This document shows, one piece after another, positions 31,079 to 33,175 of a DNA stretch of 33,175 nucleotides. The stretch spans positions 1-33,175 of the forward strand of contig JBBKWX010000134.1 in NCBI GenBank assembly GCA_037969175.1, written 5' to 3'. The notes beneath the pieces are model-generated. The model did not search any database. It was given only the letters and a program-made list of their open reading frames with translations, and had not been told where the DNA came from. Numbering within the stretch: the stretch's first letter is position 1; every line of letters starts with the position of its first letter. The DNA is from JBBKWX01 sp037969175. Lineage in GTDB: Bacteria > Bacteroidota > Bacteroidia > AKYH767-A > JBBKVM01. Position numbers and translations under genes: made by a program.

Positions 31079-33175
31079 ATGATAGAATTTATTAATAAAG
31101 CCATATCCGGAATTTTCGGTTCAAAATCAGATAAAGATCTTAAAGATCTTAAGCCATTTGTGCCTCTTGTAAACGATAAATACAAAAATTTATCTGCGCT
31201 GAGTCATGATGAACTTAGAAATGAAACTGCAAGATTCAAAGCCATTATTGCTGAAGGTCTTAAAGAGATCAAAGATCAGGTTGATAAACATGAAGCAGCT
31301 ATTGAAGCGGATCCTGACATGGAGATGGATGACAAAGAAGATCTGTATAATGAGATCGATAAGTTAAAGAAACAAGAGAATGAAAAGATCGAAGAGATCT
31401 TAAACACAATTTTGCCTGAAGCTTTTGCTGTAGTTAAAGAGACGGCTCGCCGTTTCAAAGAAAATTCTGAACTGAAAGTTCTAGCAACTGATCTTGACAG
31501 AGAACTGGCTGCTGCAAAAACCAATGTAGTTATCGAAGGGGAATATGCAATTCATAGCAACACCTGGGATGCTGCCGGAAATATGGTTACCTGGGACATG
31601 TTGCATTATGATGTGCAGTTGATCGGAGGAACCGTGCTTCATCAGGGAAAAATAGCTGAGATGGCAACAGGTGAGGGAAAAACACTTGTGGCAACCTTGC
31701 CTATTTATCTGAATGCATTGACAGGTAAAGGAGTTCACGTAGTAACTGTAAATAATTATCTGGCTATTCGTGACTCGGAATGGAATGGACCCCTATTTGA
31801 ATTTCTGGGGTTAAGTGTTGATTGTATCGACAAGCATCAGCCAAACTCTCCGGAGAGACGCAAAGGATATTTATCAGATATCACCTACGGAACCAACAAT
31901 GAATTTGGTTTTGATTATCTGCGCGATAATATGGCAAGGAATCCGGAAGATATGGTTCAGCGTGAACATCATTATGCCATCGTCGATGAGGTCGATTCGG
32001 TATTGGTAGATGAAGCGCGTACACCATTGATCATATCCGGTCCGGCTCCACGTGGGGATCACCATGAATTTGGTGAAATGAAACCAAGGGTTGAGAAATT
32101 GGTAAGTGCGCAAAAAGCTTTCGTTACTACTTCAATTTCAGATGCGAAAAAACTACTCGCAGATGGTAAAGATGAAGAAGGTGGATTAGCATTACTAAGG
32201 GCTCACCGTGGATTACCAAAGACAAAATCATTGATCAAATTTCTGGGAGAAACAGGAATTAAATCAAAGATGACAAAAACAGAAAACTTTTATATGCAAG
32301 ACCAGAACAAGGAAATGCATAAAGTAGATGCTGAATTATTCTTTGTCATTGATGAAAAAAGTAACTCAGTAGAACTAACAGAAAAAGGAATTGAACTGAT
32401 CACAAAATCAGGCGATGATGATGCATTCTTTGTGATGCCGGATGTAGGCGCTGCAATTGCTGACATTGAAAAATCAAGTCTTAGTGCTGAAGATAAGATA
32501 TCAAAGAAGGATGAGTTGATGCGTGATTTTGCAATAAAATCTGAACGTATTCACACCATCAATCAGTTGTTGAAAGCGTATGCACTCTTTGAGATCGATG
32601 TAGAATATATTCTTGCTGATGGTAAGGTAAAGATCGTTGATGAACAAACCGGTCGTGTGCTGGATGGCAGAAGATATTCTGATGGCTTGCATCAGGCTAT
32701 TGAAGCAAAAGAAAATGTGAAAGTTGAAGCTATCACGCAGACCTATGCTACAGTTACCTTGCAGAATTATTTCAGGATGTATCACAAGCTGGCAGGTATG
32801 ACAGGAACTGCAGAAACTGAAGCAGGAGAACTCTGGGAGATCTACAAATTGGATGTTGTTGTGATACCAACGAACAGACCAATCACAAGAGATGACAGGG
32901 AAGATCTGGTCTTCCGCAGCAACCGCGAGAAATACAATGCCATCATTGAAGAGATCGAAAAACTGGTAAATCTTAACAGACCTGTTTTGGTAGGTACGAC
33001 ATCCGTAGAGATCTCTGAATTATTGAGCAGAACTTTAAAATTGCGAGGTATAAAACATAATGTACTTAATGCTAAGCTTCACCAACGTGAAGCGGAGATC
33101 GTAGCTGAAGCAGGTAAAGCAGGTACAGTTACCATTGCCACAAATATGGCAGGTAGAGGAACAGATATCAAACTG
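31079..33175 (+). CDS. secA: Preprotein translocase ATPase SecA (partial, 3' end beyond window)
   Basis: 699 codons are open to the window edge without a stop. SecA pushes unfolded preproteins through SecYEG at the inner membrane. The reading starts MIEFINKAISGIFGSK. Walker A is MATGEGKTLVATLP (ATGEGKT 196-202); Walker B and the next motif are IVDEVDSVLVDEARTPLI near 300-317; MTGTAETEAGELWEIY, VVVIPTNRP, LVGTTSVEISELLS and IATNMAGRGTDIKL are the later motor motifs. Residues about 60-115 form a charged insertion (EADPDMEMDDKEDLYNEIDK), and another lies in the preprotein-binding region (SISDAKKLLADGKDEEGG). Such inserts are usual in Bacteroidota SecA, which is about 1100 residues long. Confidence 0.96.
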   Translation, partial: MIEFINKAISGIFGSKSDKDLKDLKPFVPLVNDKYKNLSALSHDELRNETARFKAIIAEGLKEIKDQVDKHEAAIEADPDMEMDDKEDLYNEIDKLKKQENEKIEEILNTILPEAFAVVKETARRFKENSELKVLATDLDRELAAAKTNVVIEGEYAIHSNTWDAAGNMVTWDMLHYDVQLIGGTVLHQGKIAEMATGEGKTLVATLPIYLNALTGKGVHVVTVNNYLAIRDSEWNGPLFEFLGLSVDCIDKHQPNSPERRKGYLSDITYGTNNEFGFDYLRDNMARNPEDMVQREHHYAIVDEVDSVLVDEARTPLIISGPAPRGDHHEFGEMKPRVEKLVSAQKAFVTTSISDAKKLLADGKDEEGGLALLRAHRGLPKTKSLIKFLGETGIKSKMTKTENFYMQDQNKEMHKVDAELFFVIDEKSNSVELTEKGIELITKSGDDDAFFVMPDVGAAIADIEKSSLSAEDKISKKDELMRDFAIKSERIHTINQLLKAYALFEIDVEYILADGKVKIVDEQTGRVLDGRRYSDGLHQAIEAKENVKVEAITQTYATVTLQNYFRMYHKLAGMTGTAETEAGELWEIYKLDVVVIPTNRPITRDDREDLVFRSNREKYNAIIEEIEKLVNLNRPVLVGTTSVEISELLSRTLKLRGIKHNVLNAKLHQREAEIVAEAGKAGTVTIATNMAGRGTDIKL

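Overview
The window is a stretch of chromosome from a member of the Bacteroidota, probably free-living and aerobic (Flavobacteriia, Sphingobacteriia, Chitinophagia or relatives). The evidence is a type IX secretion (T9SS) and gliding locus (PorU, PorV, a PorP-like protein, GldJ), a SecA with the charged insertions seen in this phylum, a DUF2795 protein, and many upstream regions carrying the Bacteroidota -7 promoter motif TAnnTTTG. The gene content is mostly core housekeeping and envelope functions. There is no phage, insertion sequence, CRISPR array or obvious island.

Layout. Positions 1-7545 (minus strand): porU, porV, ispF, cdd, a DinB-like protein and the start of pdhA, tightly spaced and probably co-transcribed in part. 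Positions 7546-7741 form a divergent promoter region whose plus-strand leader looks structured. Positions 7742-11598 (plus): PorP/SprF-like protein, gldJ, a strong terminator, then murF. Positions 11603-15980 (minus): acyl-CoA dehydrogenase followed by an outer-membrane polysaccharide export lipoprotein and a tyrosine autokinase with a Tyr-Gly tail. Positions 16073-17137: anmK, convergent with a small highly acidic protein (17139-17348). Positions 17510-21260 (plus): Glu/Leu-type amino-acid dehydrogenase, an MscS-type channel and NhaD. Positions 21408-24659 (plus): ExbB, ExbD and TonB-like proteins, then folC. Positions 24723-24797: tRNA-Val(TAC) with its own promoter and terminator. Positions 24841-25200: a gene-free, GC-richer block full of inverted repeats, the least explained part of the window. 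Positions 25298-30972 (plus): a heavy-metal-binding lipoprotein, an unknown exported protein with a SAM methyltransferase, an ABC ATPase overlapping a cobalamin adenosyltransferase, a DUF2795 protein and an MFS transporter. Positions 31079 to the end: secA, cut by the window edge.

How the genes fit together. SecA exports proteins across the inner membrane. PorU, PorV, PorP and GldJ belong to the system that carries C-terminal-domain proteins across the outer membrane and attaches them to the surface. ExbB/ExbD/TonB energise outer-membrane transport. MurF and AnmK make and recycle cell wall. The export lipoprotein/kinase pair points to a surface polysaccharide whose biosynthetic genes lie elsewhere.

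I did not find a convincing new protein system. The best candidates for something undescribed are the palindrome block after tRNA-Val, including a segment with two mutually exclusive pairings, the structured leader of the PorP-like gene, and the unknown exported protein paired with a methyltransferase. All functional calls rest on reading motifs by eye; no database search was possible.
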